A DNA stretch of 47,731 bases, from assembly GCA_944320595.1 (NCBI GenBank), contig CALUIB010000020.1, forward strand, positions 1-47,731, in the 5' to 3' direction. Within the stretch, counting starts at the first letter, position 1. Each line of letters starts with the position of its first letter. The DNA comes from an uncultured Muribaculaceae bacterium. GTDB taxonomy: Bacteria; Bacteroidota; Bacteroidia; Bacteroidales; Muribaculaceae. Shown one piece after another: positions 8,496 to 15,768 of this stretch. The notes under the pieces were generated by a model. That model was not told the DNA's origin, did not search any database, and worked only from the letters and a program-made list of their open reading frames with translations. The translations under genes and the position numbers were made by a program.

Positions 8496-10372
8496 ACTTC
8501 AAATTCTCGGTAGGGGAATAAATATATGCGTTGAACTAATTCTTCGGATTTCATAACTTCGCCAGAACATTCAAGGTTTACAAGCGGTCGAATGATTACA
8601 GAATCCCAGAGCCAATCCCACAAGGCAGTGAGCATGGTTGGCTCGGGATAATGTTCTAAAAACTCTTTAAGAGTGCCGAACGAGAAAAATTCTGATCCGT
8701 CCCGTTCTGTCATTTTCTCTTTTGTGACAGGGCCTATTACTTCGCAAGGCATTACGATGCCGTTAGGGAAATCGATGGTCAAAGCCTTGTCGCCTGCCTT
8801 GAAACGGCAAGGTTCTTGGTAAAGAGGTTCCATGGGAGCATGGCCGCCGTAGCGATATACTGCGTTGAGTGTGAAATCGGGATTATATTCTCTATACGTA
8901 ATTGGCTTATAACCTAGATTCCATTCAACGCCGTATCCGACAATTCGGTTTGGTGCATAAATGATGTGTTTCAAGGCAAATAATGCACATATACTATTGG
9001 AGAAGTGCCCAATGCACCTTTCATCGAGCGACCACCATTGGAGGTTATGCTCATTGTTTATTTCTTTAATATCGTCCGACGGTTGCTTGACGGCATATAT
9101 CTTTACTTCTATGGTGTCGTAATATTGGCTGTCAATCGGGTTTATCGATTCTCCGTCGTTGAGCATGATTACTGGCCAGCGGTCGCAAAACAGCTTGGCA
9201 AAGGCATCGGGGTTGTCGGTGTGCATGGGGATTACTGCGCAGGGCGACACTAATTCGAGCAATTCGGCGAGGCTTTGCATATCGCAGTGTCCGCTGGTGT
9301 GCATATAGCGGTAATCGTTGCCTACAGCCCGGGCAAGATCGGGGTTGAAGGCTGCGCATTTTTCGTCAACATAGCCTTTCCACATCGAAAGGTATCGTTG
9401 CTTATGTTCGCCTGGCAGCCGGGCAATCAAGTCGTCGAATTTCTGGCTGGCGCGGGCAATCAGCACATATCCTTTGTCGGAGGTGTAGTCAATAAACTTT
9501 TGATTTATGTTGAAACTGTTGCCGCTGTCGAACAAGGCAGTTGGCTCGATTGTGCCGTATTTGTACAGTCTTGCCTTGCTCCACAAGCCGTTGCTTTGTG
9601 CAACGATGTCCATTATGTGCTTTTGGTAACAATCTACATAGAATGGTCTGCCCGCTTTTTGTGCGGCTTTGTAGATGCCGAATAGGCGGTCGATGTTGGT
9701 CGATGAGAGATATACTATGTTGTATTTGTTCTCCTTGAATGCTTGCTCAAAGTCCTTTTGCAATTCATGTTCGGGCTGATTGATGCCTTGGCGTGCCACA
9801 TTTGTTCCCTCACACACCACGTAATCGACTTTACCTATATATTTCTGGATAAGTATCGATAATTTGCCGCTGCGGAACCCGTGGGTGCGGAAGTCGCCGG
9901 TGTGGAACACCGCCAGGCCGTCGGCCTCGATGCGGAATGCGTAGGCATCGAATGCCGAGTGGTCGAGGTTGGTTGGCATTATGTTGAAGTCGCCGAAGGT
10001 GAATTGCTCGCCGGGGTTGAATACGATGGCTTGTTTCAAGCGTTCGGCAATCCGTGCGTGGCCTTCATTGACGCTGCTTAGGTGTTCCGATGCATACATT
10101 TGTATGTCGCGGGCTATGCGGCCCATGTATATCGGCAGCGTCTTGGGCAGGTCGGGGATGCGGCCAATGTGGTCGCCGTGGTAGTGGGTGAGGAGCAGTG
10201 CGCTTTTTGAAACGTCGCCCTTGGTCAAGCCCTCTATTTCGAGCGGTTCGTCGTGCGTGGACGCACCGGGCAGTTGCTCGCCGTAATCGACGAACAACCG
10301 CCAGCCGTTATTTTCGTATTCGGTCACACAGCCGCCAATTTGGCCTGTGCCGCGGTGGATGGTAATTTTCAT
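8492..10372 (-). CDS. Large MBL-fold protein, RNase J-like with C-terminal extension
   Basis: A 626-aa protein. The first about 400 residues are a metallo-beta-lactamase/beta-CASP-like unit: THYHGDH (62-68), LDHSAFDAY (136-144), HTGDFRTHG (157-165), HTSGHCD (358-364) and MHTD (383-386). This order resembles RNase J and related nucleases, although RNase J itself is usually about 550-600 aa with a different C terminus. Residues about 400-626 (tryptophan-rich WWSLDER, later LWDWLWDSV) match no domain I recognise. It overlaps the upstream PD-(D/E)XK gene and the downstream phosphoesterase by 4 nt each. A nuclease role is likely from the motifs; the extension may set specificity. Confidence 0.8.
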   Translation of the reverse strand: MKITIHRGTGQIGGCVTEYENNGWRLFVDYGEQLPGASTHDEPLEIEGLTKGDVSKSALLLTHYHGDHIGRIPDLPKTLPIYMGRIARDIQMYASEHLSSVNEGHARIAERLKQAIVFNPGEQFTFGDFNIMPTNLDHSAFDAYAFRIEADGLAVFHTGDFRTHGFRSGKLSILIQKYIGKVDYVVCEGTNVARQGINQPEHELQKDFEQAFKENKYNIVYLSSTNIDRLFGIYKAAQKAGRPFYVDCYQKHIMDIVAQSNGLWSKARLYKYGTIEPTALFDSGNSFNINQKFIDYTSDKGYVLIARASQKFDDLIARLPGEHKQRYLSMWKGYVDEKCAAFNPDLARAVGNDYRYMHTSGHCDMQSLAELLELVSPCAVIPMHTDNPDAFAKLFCDRWPVIMLNDGESINPIDSQYYDTIEVKIYAVKQPSDDIKEINNEHNLQWWSLDERCIGHFSNSICALFALKHIIYAPNRIVGYGVEWNLGYKPITYREYNPDFTLNAVYRYGGHAPMEPLYQEPCRFKAGDKALTIDFPNGIVMPCEVIGPVTKEKMTERDGSEFFSFGTLKEFLEHYPEPTMLTALWDWLWDSVIIRPLVNLECSGEVMKSEELVQRIYLFPYREFEV

Positions 10373-11334
10373 TTTGGTAAATTTAGGTAAAGTTTTCCGT
10401 TTTGTTTCACGATGTTTACAATAGTTTCGTCGTGGTGCTTTGCTTTGAATCGTTCGTAGTCTTCCTCCTTGTCGCCGGAGTATGCGATGGCAAACTTCGG
10501 CAGTGCGCTTGTGTCGATTTTCAGCGACTTTGGCAGCAGTCCGAGTTTCTGTTTCATTTTCAAGACTTCGTTCATCTCTTGTGCGAAATCGTTTTCCGGG
10601 GTGTCGGCTCCAATGGTGAGGTTGAAATCCTGCTTGTGTGCCTTGACGCTCTGAGCAGATTTGTCGTTGTCGGCTCGCAAGTTGTCCTTTAGTTCTATGG
10701 CATACAGTTGCCCCGATTCATCAACGGCGATGATGTCGAATTTCGGGACTTTCTTCCCGCCGTTTTTCCCTTGCGTGCTATTGTATGGCTTGTTCCTGCT
10801 CACGGCAAATTCTATGTCGATAACCACAAGGTTGTTATGCGAACTGAGGTTTCTGTTGGAGCAAGCAATAATGTGCTGCTTTTTACGTTCGTAACGCTTG
10901 TAGTATTCCACCCACTTTGCCATGATTTCCTTCGTTCGGTGGAAGTAGATGTCGAAGTCGTTACGTTTGAGGAAATTCAATGTTTCGTCTCGAATTTCCT
11001 TGGTCATTTCGATTATCGACCTTGCATCTTCGGCACTGCGAAGGTAATTATAAGTCCTGTTTGCTCGGAACTTCCCTTTTGCCACTTCTTCGACGAATGT
11101 TTTCCGAGCTTCGAGATGATCCGGGATATAGAAGTACCACTTGTCGATAGTTAAATTTCCTGGGGTGATTTTGAGGATTTCACCGCCGTCGTAATAGATG
11201 CTGATGTAGTTATCCCGCAATTGCACGTCAAGTTCAGGGTCATTTGAAATGAATTCAATCAGTTGTTTCCATTCGTTTTCAAGTTTTTTACTCAATTGGG
11301 CAGACATTCTGCCTCTGCGTTTAATTTCGTTCAT
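10369..11334 (-). CDS. PD-(D/E)XK-like protein, intact active site
   Basis: A 321-aa protein of unnamed family. The C-terminal half has a PD-(D/E)XK-like core: E175 in VIDIEFAV, D200 in PKFDIIAVD, then E214-x-K216 in YAIELKDN. The D-x13-ExK spacing fits a type II-like nuclease fold. The N-terminal half (residues 15-150) is helical, with LENEWKQLIEFIS and a basic segment YKRYERKK. It is a tandem paralogue of the gene at 11353, with an 18-nt gap, and overlaps the MBL gene by 4 nt. No family name is assigned; nuclease activity is an inference from four residues. Confidence 0.6.
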   Translation of the reverse strand: MNEIKRRGRMSAQLSKKLENEWKQLIEFISNDPELDVQLRDNYISIYYDGGEILKITPGNLTIDKWYFYIPDHLEARKTFVEEVAKGKFRANRTYNYLRSAEDARSIIEMTKEIRDETLNFLKRNDFDIYFHRTKEIMAKWVEYYKRYERKKQHIIACSNRNLSSHNNLVVIDIEFAVSRNKPYNSTQGKNGGKKVPKFDIIAVDESGQLYAIELKDNLRADNDKSAQSVKAHKQDFNLTIGADTPENDFAQEMNEVLKMKQKLGLLPKSLKIDTSALPKFAIAYSGDKEEDYERFKAKHHDETIVNIVKQNGKLYLNLPK

Positions 11335-11352
11335 AGTTGTTTTTGTTTTAGG

Positions 11353-12318
11353 TTAGTTATTTTCATTTTGCAAATTCAAGTAAAGTTTGTCGTTACTGTT
11401 CACGATGTTTACGGTGATTCCGTCGTACCGCTTTGGCTTTGTGCCGATAGAGAATGCGACGGCAAATCTTGGTAGTGCGTCGGTGTCGATTATCAACGAC
11501 TTTGGCAGCAGACCGAGTTCCTGTTTCATTTTCAAGACTTCGTTCATCTCTTGGGCGAAATCGTTTAGCGGAGTATCGTCTCCAATTGTCAGATAGAAAT
11601 CCTGCTTGTATGCATTGAGGCTTTGTTTGGTTCTGTCGCCGTTAGTTCGCAAGTTGTCTTGCAGTATTATGGCATACAATTGCCCTGATTGGTCAACTGC
11701 GATGATGTCGAATTTCGGGACTTTCCTTTTCCCGCCTTTCTCTTGCGAGTTGTTGTAAGGCTTGTACCAGTCCACGGCAAATTCTATGTCGATAACTACA
11801 AGGTTGTTATGTGGGGAGAGCTCCCTGTTGGAACAAGCTATTTCGTGTAGTTTCTTGCGCTCGTAACGCTTGTGACGCTCCACCCATTCCGATATAAGCT
11901 CTTTTGCCTGTTTGAAGTAGCCACCGATGTCGTTTTCTTCGATTAATACTGCCAGCAATTTTTCTTTGGCTGACTTCTTGAATGCTATATTTTGGCTGCA
12001 TCTTTCAAGGAATTGTTGCTTTTCGGAATTAGCGTATTTCTCGAAGTATTGCATATCGATGTCTAATGACTTTGGGGTGATTTTGATGATTTCACCGCCA
12101 TCGTAATAGACGCTGATATAGTTGTCTCGCAACTGTACGTCAAGTTCGTGGTTTTTTGAAATGAACTCAATCAGCGGTGTCCATTCATTTTCAAGCCTTT
12201 GCCTGAATTGGGCGGATATTCTGCCTCTGCGTGAGACATTGTTCACACATCGTTGTATCCATTCAGATCTAATTTTTTCGCTAAATTTAGATCTGCCTAT
12301 ACGTGGAATTTTTTCCAT
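11353..12318 (-). CDS. PD-(D/E)XK-like paralogue with degenerate active site
   Basis: Also 321 aa and clearly homologous to the gene at 10369: the segments LENEW, LDVQLRDNYIS, YYDGGEI, RYERKK, HNNLVVIDIEFAV and KVPKFDIIAVD are shared. The conserved E179 and D204 remain, but the ExK motif is replaced: YAIILQDN carries I218 in place of Glu and Q220 in place of Lys. The codons are ATA and CAA, against GAA and AAG in the partner, so this is not a single mutation. The central region (about 85-140) has diverged. An extra N-terminal 24 residues precede the shared part. It probably lacks catalysis and could bind the partner or the substrate. Confidence 0.6.
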   Translation of the reverse strand: MEKIPRIGRSKFSEKIRSEWIQRCVNNVSRRGRISAQFRQRLENEWTPLIEFISKNHELDVQLRDNYISVYYDGGEIIKITPKSLDIDMQYFEKYANSEKQQFLERCSQNIAFKKSAKEKLLAVLIEENDIGGYFKQAKELISEWVERHKRYERKKLHEIACSNRELSPHNNLVVIDIEFAVDWYKPYNNSQEKGGKRKVPKFDIIAVDQSGQLYAIILQDNLRTNGDRTKQSLNAYKQDFYLTIGDDTPLNDFAQEMNEVLKMKQELGLLPKSLIIDTDALPRFAVAFSIGTKPKRYDGITVNIVNSNDKLYLNLQNENN

Positions 12319-12335
12319 AATTACTTGTTTCTTAT

Positions 12336-12369
12336 AGCCTGTTTAAATTTTGCGGAATTTAAACAGGCT
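12336..12369. repeat. 14-bp perfect inverted repeat inside the accessory block
   Basis: AGCCTGTTTAAATT (12336-12349) and AATTTAAACAGGCT (12356-12369) with a 6-nt loop, lying in the 64-nt gap between the SLOG gene and the degenerate PD-(D/E)XK gene. No T-run follows on either strand. Similar sequence occurs at 13496, 27716 and 47524, suggesting a mobile-element end or scar rather than a simple terminator. Confidence 0.6.
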
Positions 12370-12382
12370 CGTAGTTGGTTAA

Positions 12383-12733
12383 TTAGATTCTTACGATTAT
12401 CAGGCGTTTTTTCATGCGCTCGGCTTCCCTTGTCGAGTGCAAGGTGCCTGTGGAGGTTACAGACGGGAAGGCGATGACTGTATCGGCTTCACGGACGATT
12501 TTGGTGTTGCGCCGCAACGGGGCGTTTTTGCCATGTATTGAGTATTGCGGCAAAAATTCCATTAAGGGTATGCGGTGGCGGCCCGCGAAAAGTTTTGCGT
12601 AAGTGTCGATACCTTCGGCTCCACCCGAGATGACCTGGGTTATTTCGCTCTCGTCGATTTTTGAGAGCAAAAGTTTTTCAAATTCGGCATACTTGATTGC
12701 TGGGTGTCTTGTTCCTACAATTGCTAATTTCAT
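12383..12733 (-). CDS. SLOG-domain protein (DUF2493-like)
   Basis: A 116-aa single-domain protein with a Rossmann-like SLOG fold. Visible motifs are VGTRH (6-10), SGGAEGID (36-43), LRRNTKIV (73-80), ADTVIAF (83-89) and STGT (94-97), as in DprA/LOG-type and DUF2493 nucleotide-binding proteins. The family binds nucleotides or nucleotide-derived ligands, and SLOG domains are frequent sensors in anti-phage systems. It is the first gene of the minus-strand block, 64 nt upstream of the degenerate PD-(D/E)XK gene, but the inverted repeat between them leaves co-transcription open. Its ligand is unknown. Confidence 0.8.
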   Translation of the reverse strand: MKLAIVGTRHPAIKYAEFEKLLLSKIDESEITQVISGGAEGIDTYAKLFAGRHRIPLMEFLPQYSIHGKNAPLRRNTKIVREADTVIAFPSVTSTGTLHSTREAERMKKRLIIVRI

Positions 12734-13000
12734 ACTGGTTGAACTGTTTTTAATAGTTTAAAAAAAGAGTTTGGCGATGTCTCTTGATATATAATACGAT
12801 TAACATATGTATAGAATTACATCATAATGTTTTGATAGGTTAATATTAACAATTATAACGATAAAGTATGAGTTTTGGTAGGTAAAACGTTGTAAGGCTT
12901 GCGGTTTCTGTTGACATTATTTAACTTTGTACATCCTACTATTGGCAGAGCGGTTTAGATTTTTGATTTAACGATTAATCTGAATTTTATTGAAAATAAA
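12734..13000. other. AT-rich gap upstream of the SLOG gene
   Basis: No gene is supported. On the minus strand I see no TAnnTTTG element before the SLOG gene. On the plus strand there is a promoter-like site (listed separately), and an 8-bp inverted repeat CGATTAAT/ATTAATCG lies near 12970-13010. Confidence 0.5.
12899..12929 (+). promoter_or_regulatory. Orphan promoter-like site
   Basis: TTG (12899-12901), a 20-nt spacer and TAACTTTG (12922-12929), an exact -7 match. It points into a region with no plus-strand gene, antisense to the zinc-ribbon frame, and may drive a small RNA or be left from a lost gene. Confidence 0.4.
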
Positions 13001-13129
13001 TTAATCGAATATTATTGCGGTTTTTGATAGTTCCGAATAAAATATTTTGACTTCTTCGAGGCACTTTTCGCTGCAATAATCCGACCAGTTGTCATGTGGT
13101 TTTCCGCACCATTTGCAATGTCTCATAAT
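13001..13129 (-). CDS. Small zinc-ribbon protein
   Basis: A 42-aa frame starting MRHCKWCGKPHDNWSDYC. The spacing CxxC and then CSEKC matches a short zinc ribbon such as DUF2116-like proteins. The frame could extend upstream to 13207 (68 aa), but the added residues do not look conserved and the internal ATG directly before the first Cys pair is preferred. Function is unknown. It lies in the scar region between the SLOG gene and the HsdR_N gene. Confidence 0.45.
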   Translation of the reverse strand: MMRHCKWCGKPHDNWSDYCSEKCLEEVKIFYSELSKTAIIFD

Positions 13130-13508
13130 TTTTGGTTGTTTTTTCACGGCCTGGCGTTGCTCCCTCGTGTCGGCACCTGGTTTATGAAAATGGAAAGCGT
13201 GGAACAATGTCTGCTATCTAATCAGAGGCATCGCCAAACGCCTTTACGGTGATAAACAGTCCACCCCCACGCCTCATCGTTATCTCGGCCCCTTGTCGGG
13301 GAGTGGATATACGACAAGCATGAGCGAACCTTGTTTTATCCAGCGATAGAAAAAATTGGCGAATTTCTGATTAAGGATAAGCAAGAAACGCTTCACAAAA
13401 ATATGTCAGTAGGAACGGTCTATATCGTTCCTACGCAAATGTAGCAATTTATTTTGGTTGTGTGGCAAGTATTGGTTAGAAAAACAGAAATAATAAGCCT
13501 GTTTAGTT
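13130..13508. other. Gene-poor scar region
   Basis: No intact gene. Two plus-strand frames give protein-like text that does not join: IAKRLYGDKQSTPTPHRYL at about 13230-13290 in one frame, and VGEWIYDKHERTLFYPAIEK onwards, ending at a TAG near 13443, in another. This could be a frameshifted gene remnant, but I recognise no family. A 9-bp hairpin GTAGGAACG/CGTTCCTAC lies at 13409-13434. Confidence 0.4.
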
Positions 13509-13958
13509 TTAAAGGTCGCAGTAGGGGGGGATTTCTTCGAGGAAGGTGTAGCTGCCAGTGGTGTAGTCGATGCTGCAACAGTAATGTGTGAGTCCGTTTG
13601 AGACTATGAGATAGCGAGCCTGGAACACCATGTTGTAACGAACTATTTGGTCAAACACGTTTTGGGTTACTGCGACCGTTGGTGCCTTGTATTCCACGAT
13701 GACGAACGGGCGGCCGTTGCGGTCGGAGACGAGGGTGTCGCACCGGCGGCTGATGCCGTTCTGCGTGAGCGATACTTCGTTTGCCATAAGCCCTGCAGGA
13801 AACCCTCGGTTGTCGATGAGGAACGCTACAAAGTTCTGCCTTACCCATTCTTCGGGGGTGAGTGCCACGAATTTGCGTCGCAGGCGGTCGAATATGCGCA
13901 GCCGTCCGTCGCCGCTTTTTTTTATGTTGAACTGTTTTTGAGGCAGGTTGAGTGGCAT
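13509..13958 (-). CDS. HsdR N-terminal-type nuclease domain protein
   Basis: A 149-aa stand-alone protein matching the N-terminal nuclease domain of type I restriction HsdR subunits (HSDR_N_2 type). The PD-(D/E)XK residues are E61, D74 in RRCDTLVSD and E89-x-K91 in VIVEYKAP. No helicase or HsdM/HsdS genes are present. The pairing of this gene with divergent holA is common in Bacteroidales, so it is probably a core gene rather than part of a restriction system. Its role is unknown. Confidence 0.85.
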   Translation of the reverse strand: MPLNLPQKQFNIKKSGDGRLRIFDRLRRKFVALTPEEWVRQNFVAFLIDNRGFPAGLMANEVSLTQNGISRRCDTLVSDRNGRPFVIVEYKAPTVAVTQNVFDQIVRYNMVFQARYLIVSNGLTHYCCSIDYTTGSYTFLEEIPPYCDL

Positions 13959-14013
13959 ACTTATAATTTTTCTGTGTAAATTTACGCAAAATTAGCTATA
14001 TCCCGTCAATCCA

Positions 14014-15039
14014 ATGGCAGTAAAAAAAGAAACGCAGACCTATTTGCAAATCGCCAACAGCATAAAGCGCGGTGTGTTTGCCCCCATTTACGTGCTTATG
14101 GGGGAGGAGATGTTCTACATCGACAAGTTGCAGCAGATGATAGTGGAGCGGGCGTTGAGCGAAGACGAGCGCGACTTCAACCTGACGGTGTTCTATGGCA
14201 CTGATTGCGATATGCACGACGTGGTGAATACTTGCCGCCGCTATCCTGCAATGTCGCAGTACCAGGTGGTGGTGGTGAAGGAGGCGCAGAATGCGTCGAA
14301 CCTTGACTTGCTGAAGCATTATGCGCAAAAGCCGCTTGCATCAACCATACTCGTGGTGTGCAACAAGGGCGGTGCAATAAAGGCTCCGGAACTGATGGCC
14401 GCCTTGAAGGCCGGTAGCGTGGGGGTGGTGTTTGAATCGAAAAAGCTGCAAGAGGGCGACGTGGCATCGGTGATAAAGAATTACGTGCAGGAACGTGGCT
14501 GCCGCATCGACGAGAAGTCGGTTTCGATGATGAAAGACTTTGTGGGCACCGATGTTTCGCGTTTGGTGGGCGAGCTTGACAAATTAGTTCTGCTCGTCGG
14601 CGAGGGAGGCAGCATAGTGCCCGAGGTGATAGAGCGGAATATAGGCATAAGCAAGGATTTCAACAACTTCGAGCTTGAAGTGGCTGTGCGCACACGCAAT
14701 GCCGCCAAGGCTTACAGGATAGTGGACTACTTCGAGCGGAACTCAAAGCGCAACCCGACGGTGCTGACGGTGAGTGTGCTGTTCTCGTTTTTCTCAAACC
14801 TGCTGCTTGCAAATACGGCTCGTGACAAGTCGGAAAGCGGGATAATGGCGCAACTTGAAACCAAGTCGCCCTACCGTGCCCGCATATTCATCGATGCCAT
14901 GCGCGCATACAATACCGCCGCTTGCGTGAGGATAATAGGCTACCTGAGGGAATTCGACACCAAGAGCAAGGGCATCAATTCAAGGCAGAACGAATATGAA
15001 CTGCTGCGGGAATTGATGTATAAGATATTCTATTTGTAG
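14014..15039 (+). CDS. holA: DNA polymerase III subunit delta
   Basis: HolA is the clamp-loader delta subunit that opens the beta clamp. The 341-aa length fits. The N-terminal region has PIYVLMGEEMFYIDKL and the clamp-contact segment follows; the domain 3 helices (ELEVAVRTRNAAKAYRIVDYF) are typical. It diverges from the HsdR_N-type gene with a 55-nt gap. Confidence 0.93.
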   Translation: MAVKKETQTYLQIANSIKRGVFAPIYVLMGEEMFYIDKLQQMIVERALSEDERDFNLTVFYGTDCDMHDVVNTCRRYPAMSQYQVVVVKEAQNASNLDLLKHYAQKPLASTILVVCNKGGAIKAPELMAALKAGSVGVVFESKKLQEGDVASVIKNYVQERGCRIDEKSVSMMKDFVGTDVSRLVGELDKLVLLVGEGGSIVPEVIERNIGISKDFNNFELEVAVRTRNAAKAYRIVDYFERNSKRNPTVLTVSVLFSFFSNLLLANTARDKSESGIMAQLETKSPYRARIFIDAMRAYNTAACVRIIGYLREFDTKSKGINSRQNEYELLRELMYKIFYL

Positions 15040-15057
15040 CTATTGTGGCTTGCGGCG

Positions 15058-15768
15058 TCATTTCAGGCGGAACATATACCCGAGTGTTACCGATATGGCC
15101 ATTCCGCGCGATGCTGCGAAGTGATCGACCTTGCTGCTGCCAAATAGGTTGCCTATGCCGAAGTAGTAGCGGCCTTCAAGAATGAACGAGTGCTTGTTCT
15201 TCAGTATAAATTCCATGCCAAGTCCGGCCGAGATGCCGTAATCGAATTTGGTGTGTACGTCCATGTCGAATTGCTCGGTTTCGCGGTATTCTTCGTTGAA
15301 AACGGGCGGGTTGGCCACGTCGAAGTTTTGTGAATGGCTGTCGCCGATGAGCCAGCACACTTCAGGCCCGGCATTGAAAAAGCCCCGGAACTTGTGGCTG
15401 CCGAAGTAGATGTGAGTGAGGAACGGCAGGTGCAGGTAGGTGAGGCGGCGTTGGTAGGCATATCCGGGGTCTTTTTCAAACTTCTCCTTCCAGCCGCGTT
15501 GCACCAAGTTGAACTCGACGATAAAGCCGAAGTTCTTCTCCTCGATATAGCGAAAAGTAAGTCCCCAAGTGGTTCCCATGAGCATGGATTGCGGCACCGA
15601 CGGCGAGAGTGTCATCATCGACAGCGTGGTTCCGCCTTTTGCGCCGATGGCCACATTCGATTCATAATGGGTTTGTGCAGCCGCCCTTGACGGTGCCAAG
15701 GCAAGCAGCATGGCGGCTATAAGCGGCAACAATATGGTATGAGGCGGCAATGATGGGAACTTCTTCAT
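15058..15768 (-). CDS. Outer-membrane beta-barrel protein, PorT-like
   Basis: A 236-aa protein with a signal peptide (cleavage likely after SRAAAQ) and alternating amphipathic strands ending in SVTLGYMFRLK, with a terminal aromatic pattern typical of outer-membrane barrels. It resembles the porin/PorT-type small barrels of Bacteroidota. The start overlaps the stop of the LysM gene by 4 nt, so both are translated from one message and may form an envelope complex. A specific type IX secretion role is not shown. Confidence 0.72.
   Translation of the reverse strand: MKKFPSLPPHTILLPLIAAMLLALAPSRAAAQTHYESNVAIGAKGGTTLSMMTLSPSVPQSMLMGTTWGLTFRYIEEKNFGFIVEFNLVQRGWKEKFEKDPGYAYQRRLTYLHLPFLTHIYFGSHKFRGFFNAGPEVCWLIGDSHSQNFDVANPPVFNEEYRETEQFDMDVHTKFDYGISAGLGMEFILKNKHSFILEGRYYFGIGNLFGSSKVDHFAASRGMAISVTLGYMFRLK

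Noticed and set aside
12122-12337. Plus-strand open frame across the start of the degenerate PD-(D/E)XK gene
   Set aside because: It is an antisense shadow of the minus-strand gene and contains no recognisable domain.
13094-13252. 52-codon plus-strand frame beginning MWFSAPFAMSHN
   Set aside because: It runs antisense to the zinc-ribbon frame, ends in two stops and lacks any recognisable motif; noted under the scar region instead.
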